NCBI GenBank assembly: GCA_046727435.1
Contig: JBKPCR010000251.1
Location: forward strand, 1-6,891
DNA: 6,891 bases
Direction of reading: 5' to 3'
From: CAVPRW01 sp046727435 [NCBI: bacterium]
GTDB lineage: Bacteria > Tectomicrobia > Entotheonellia > J063
The position numbers and the translations under genes were made by a program. How positions within the stretch are numbered: position 1 is the first letter of the stretch; the number at the start of each line of letters is the position of its first letter. Below, piece by piece: positions 4,997 to 6,891 of the stretch. The notes beneath the pieces were generated by a model. The model ran no database searches and was not told the origin of the DNA. It saw nothing but the letters and a program-made list of their open reading frames with translations.

Positions 4997-6118
4997 ATGA
5001 TGGACTTTGGACTGTTCCATACCTGGAATGCCATGTACGCTGGTGGCAAGGTTCCCTGGGATCCTGCTTATAGTGGAGGGAAACTTCTCGAAGAGGAAGC
5101 GTACGCCAGGAATTTCGTCGAGGTTGAGGCGGTGGAGGCGATGGGCTGGGACTACATCTGGCTCGGGGGAGGTCACTTTTCCAAGCAGGCGAGCATGGAT
5201 CCTCAGGTGCTCATGCTGGCCGCTGTGATCGCCGGCCGCACCAGTAGGATCAAGATCGGGTCGTCCGTCCACCGCCCGGTATTGAAGCAACCCTGGGAGA
5301 CGGCATCCGCACGAGCACTGCCACATGAACGATACGCGTTTGATCATCTGCAGCTGGAGGACCCCTTACAGGTCGCGGAACAGGTCGCCATCGTCGACCA
5401 GGTCAGCCAAGGTCGGTTCATTTACGGCGCGGGAGGGCGCACTCGCGGCTCTGACGAACGTCGAGAGCACTTCTTTGAGTTCCTGGAGGTCATGAAGCAG
5501 CTCTGGACGGAGGAGCACTTCTCCGGGTTCGAGGGGCAGTATTACCACTACCCCGCGTTCTACGAACCCTACCTCGCCATTCCGAAGCCCTACCAGAAGC
5601 CCTATCCTCCCATGTTGTTACCCGTGGATAGCCAGGAGAGCTTCGTGCCCATGGGCACCAGGGGCTATCGCATCGCCATCGGGGCAGGAAGCTCTCCTCA
5701 CAACCTCAGAGGGTCCGCGGTGCTCAAGGAAGACGTGAAAAGCTACCGGCAGGCCTGGAAGGACGCGGGGCACCCTGGCGACCCGACGACCGTGGTCCGC
5801 ATACCCACCCTGGTGGCCGACACGCAAGCGGAGGCCACGCGCCAGACTGAGGCCCTCATGAAGCTCGCCAGGCGATATTACTCCGGAAGGGTGGGCATCG
5901 GCAGCACCGACGCGGGCTCAGCCAGCCCCGATGCGACTGAGGAAGTCAACCTGTTTGGGACGCCGGAAGAAGTGGTCGACGGGATTCAGATGCTCCGGGA
6001 CGACTTTAGCACAGACGAGATCATGTTCGAGGTCAACTGGACGTCATCGGTCCCTCGCGACGTCGTGATGAATACCATGCGGATCCTCACCGACAAGGTG
6101 ATCCCCAGGTTCAAGTGA
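4997..6118 (+). CDS. LLM-class flavin-dependent oxidoreductase
   Basis: This full-length protein of 373 residues belongs to the bacterial luciferase-like family, TIM-barrel enzymes that use FMN or F420 to oxidise organic substrates. The start MMDFGLF gives the first barrel strand. VEAVEAMGWDYIWLGGGHFS (43-62) follows, then LAAVIAGRTSRIKIGSSV (74-91) and VAEQVAIVDQVSQGRF (126-141), which fits the usual motif of the family. LFGTPEEVVDGI near the end is the expected C-terminal signature. A GAGGAGG ribosome site precedes the paired ATGs at 4997 and 5000. Residues 96-120 form an extra loop where short relatives run straight on. The usual EHHF is GGHF here. Cofactor and substrate cannot be told. 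The enzyme is probably cytosolic. Confidence 0.9.
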   Translation: MMDFGLFHTWNAMYAGGKVPWDPAYSGGKLLEEEAYARNFVEVEAVEAMGWDYIWLGGGHFSKQASMDPQVLMLAAVIAGRTSRIKIGSSVHRPVLKQPWETASARALPHERYAFDHLQLEDPLQVAEQVAIVDQVSQGRFIYGAGGRTRGSDERREHFFEFLEVMKQLWTEEHFSGFEGQYYHYPAFYEPYLAIPKPYQKPYPPMLLPVDSQESFVPMGTRGYRIAIGAGSSPHNLRGSAVLKEDVKSYRQAWKDAGHPGDPTTVVRIPTLVADTQAEATRQTEALMKLARRYYSGRVGIGSTDAGSASPDATEEVNLFGTPEEVVDGIQMLRDDFSTDEIMFEVNWTSSVPRDVVMNTMRILTDKVIPRFK

Positions 6119-6434
6119 CGCAGGGGACCCTTCAAGGACCTACGGGAGGGACGGTGACGGTGATGGCCATACTGCGTTACTGCGGATTTTGGGGTGGAGC
6201 TACACCTTATTTATAAGCTAACAATTCCTCCCGCAAGAGCAAGTTATTTCAAGCCTAAACATGTGCGTTGCCCCCTCTTGACTAGACCCTTTGCCGGATT
6301 TTGTCTCATGTGGGCACCGCCCCCGCTATTCTGGAGCATAGGGATGCAGTTTCCTGCCACCCCCACAAGCATCCAGGTGATCGGTACAGTCCACGGTACC
6401 GATCACCCATGACGACGCGGAGCACGCGCCCCAG
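6119..6434. other. intergenic gap between convergent genes
   Basis: No gene is supported in these 316 bases. An AT-richer patch around 6203-6260 includes the short palindrome CTTATTTATAAG (6206-6217). The only strong structure is the hairpin at 6376-6407. Small open frames exist but show no family features or ribosome sites. Confidence 0.6.
6376..6407. terminator. perfect 12-bp hairpin, possible bidirectional terminator
   Basis: GGTGATCGGTAC (6376-6387) pairs perfectly with GTACCGATCACC (6396-6407) around an 8-base loop. It lies between two convergent genes, where terminators are expected. Neither side has a T run, so if it terminates transcription it would do so without the classic U tail. 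A dyad operator is the main alternative. Confidence 0.45.
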
Positions 6435-6891
6435 TTATTGCAGCAGAAACCCTGCATAGCCCTTGGCCGCCACCTCTGCACGCTTGGCCCGCATCACGGG
6501 GGCGGTGTCCGGACTGGTGAGCAAGAACCGGGCTTTCCCGGGAATGTTCGCCCCCACGAACCACGAGTCGGCCTGGGTCCGGAGAATCTTCGCGCCCGCC
6601 TCAGCGACGTGCTGGGTCCAGGCCGCTTCCGCATCGGGCGTGGGCGTAATACGTGTACACTGATGGTCGCGCACATAACTGATGCAGTCGCTCACCCAGT
6701 CCACGAGCGGCTCGGCGGCTCTGACGAAGTTGCCGACCGAAGCGGCATTAATGGTGAAGAGGTTTGGGAAGCCAGCGCTCTGGATGCCCATATAGGTGCG
6801 CGGCCCCTCAGCAAACTTGTCCTTTAACGTCAGCCCACCTTCACCGCGGATGTCGATCTGATTCAACGCCCCAGTCACGGCGTCATATCCG
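6435..6891 (-). CDS. Baeyer-Villiger-type FAD monooxygenase, C-terminal part (partial)
   Basis: The last 151 residues of a flavin-containing monooxygenase are present; the 5' part lies beyond the window. GYDAVTGAL at the window edge is the conserved stretch that closes the NADPH-domain region of cyclohexanone and phenylacetone monooxygenases. GPRTYMGIQSAGFPNLFTIN follows, and near the end come SWFVGANIPGK and VAAKGYAGFLL, all family hallmarks. These enzymes are normally 500-600 residues and use FAD, NADPH and oxygen to turn ketones into esters or lactones. After FPNLF the usual GPGSPS-type loop is replaced by NAASVG, which may alter the active site. The FAD-binding and fingerprint motifs cannot be seen here. 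It is convergent with the LLM oxidoreductase. Confidence 0.88.
   Translation of the reverse strand, partial: GYDAVTGALNQIDIRGEGGLTLKDKFAEGPRTYMGIQSAGFPNLFTINAASVGNFVRAAEPLVDWVSDCISYVRDHQCTRITPTPDAEAAWTQHVAEAGAKILRTQADSWFVGANIPGKARFLLTSPDTAPVMRAKRAEVAAKGYAGFLLQ

Overview
The window looks like a piece of an environmental bacterial genome with moderate to high GC. It holds a handful of housekeeping-like metabolic genes and a left third full of mobile-element scars. Taxonomy cannot be settled from the sequence. The mix of luciferase-like and Baeyer-Villiger flavin monooxygenases, a beta-lactamase-hydrolase-like (DUF442) fragment and IS5-type insertion sequences fits uncultured soil or sponge-associated lineages. 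That is a guess, not a result.

Layout. Positions 1-386 end in a perfect 121-bp tandem duplication. Each copy contains an integron attC-like site, with RYYYAAC and GTTRRRY boxes enclosing a foldable centre. Starting 26 bases after the second site is a lower-GC, plus-strand gene for a PIN-like nuclease (407 onward). Its catalytic start motif (Y-L-D-x-N) is interrupted by an amber codon at 434-436, and its 3' end is cut by a roughly 1-kb IS5-family element (about 915-1915). Removing the element and one copy of a TA target repeat restores a natural stop. That stop overlaps the TTG start of the next small gene (1922-2155) by four bases. The ancestral unit was therefore probably a two-gene cassette in an integron-like array. 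A C-terminal tyrosine-recombinase remnant follows (2368-2622), then about 590 bases without a confident gene but with a perfect 30-bp tandem repeat.

The middle holds a MOSC-domain protein (3216-3758) and a maltose/NodL-type acetyltransferase (3913-4473). In the acetyltransferase the expected catalytic histidine appears to be a proline. Next is the N-terminus of a DUF442 protein (4634 onward), cut off by a small 165-bp inverted-repeat element (MITE-like, 4755-4919). Just beyond that element lies a candidate promoter for a full-length LLM-class flavin-dependent oxidoreductase (4997-6118).

The right edge holds the C-terminal 151 residues of a Baeyer-Villiger-type FAD monooxygenase on the minus strand, convergent with the LLM gene. 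A perfect 12-bp hairpin lies in the gap between them.

The most notable signal is the stack of events on the left: attC-like sites, a nearly empty duplicated cassette, a nonsense codon inside a catalytic motif, and an IS insertion from which the original operon can still be read. All functional names come from reading the translated sequence; no database search was run.
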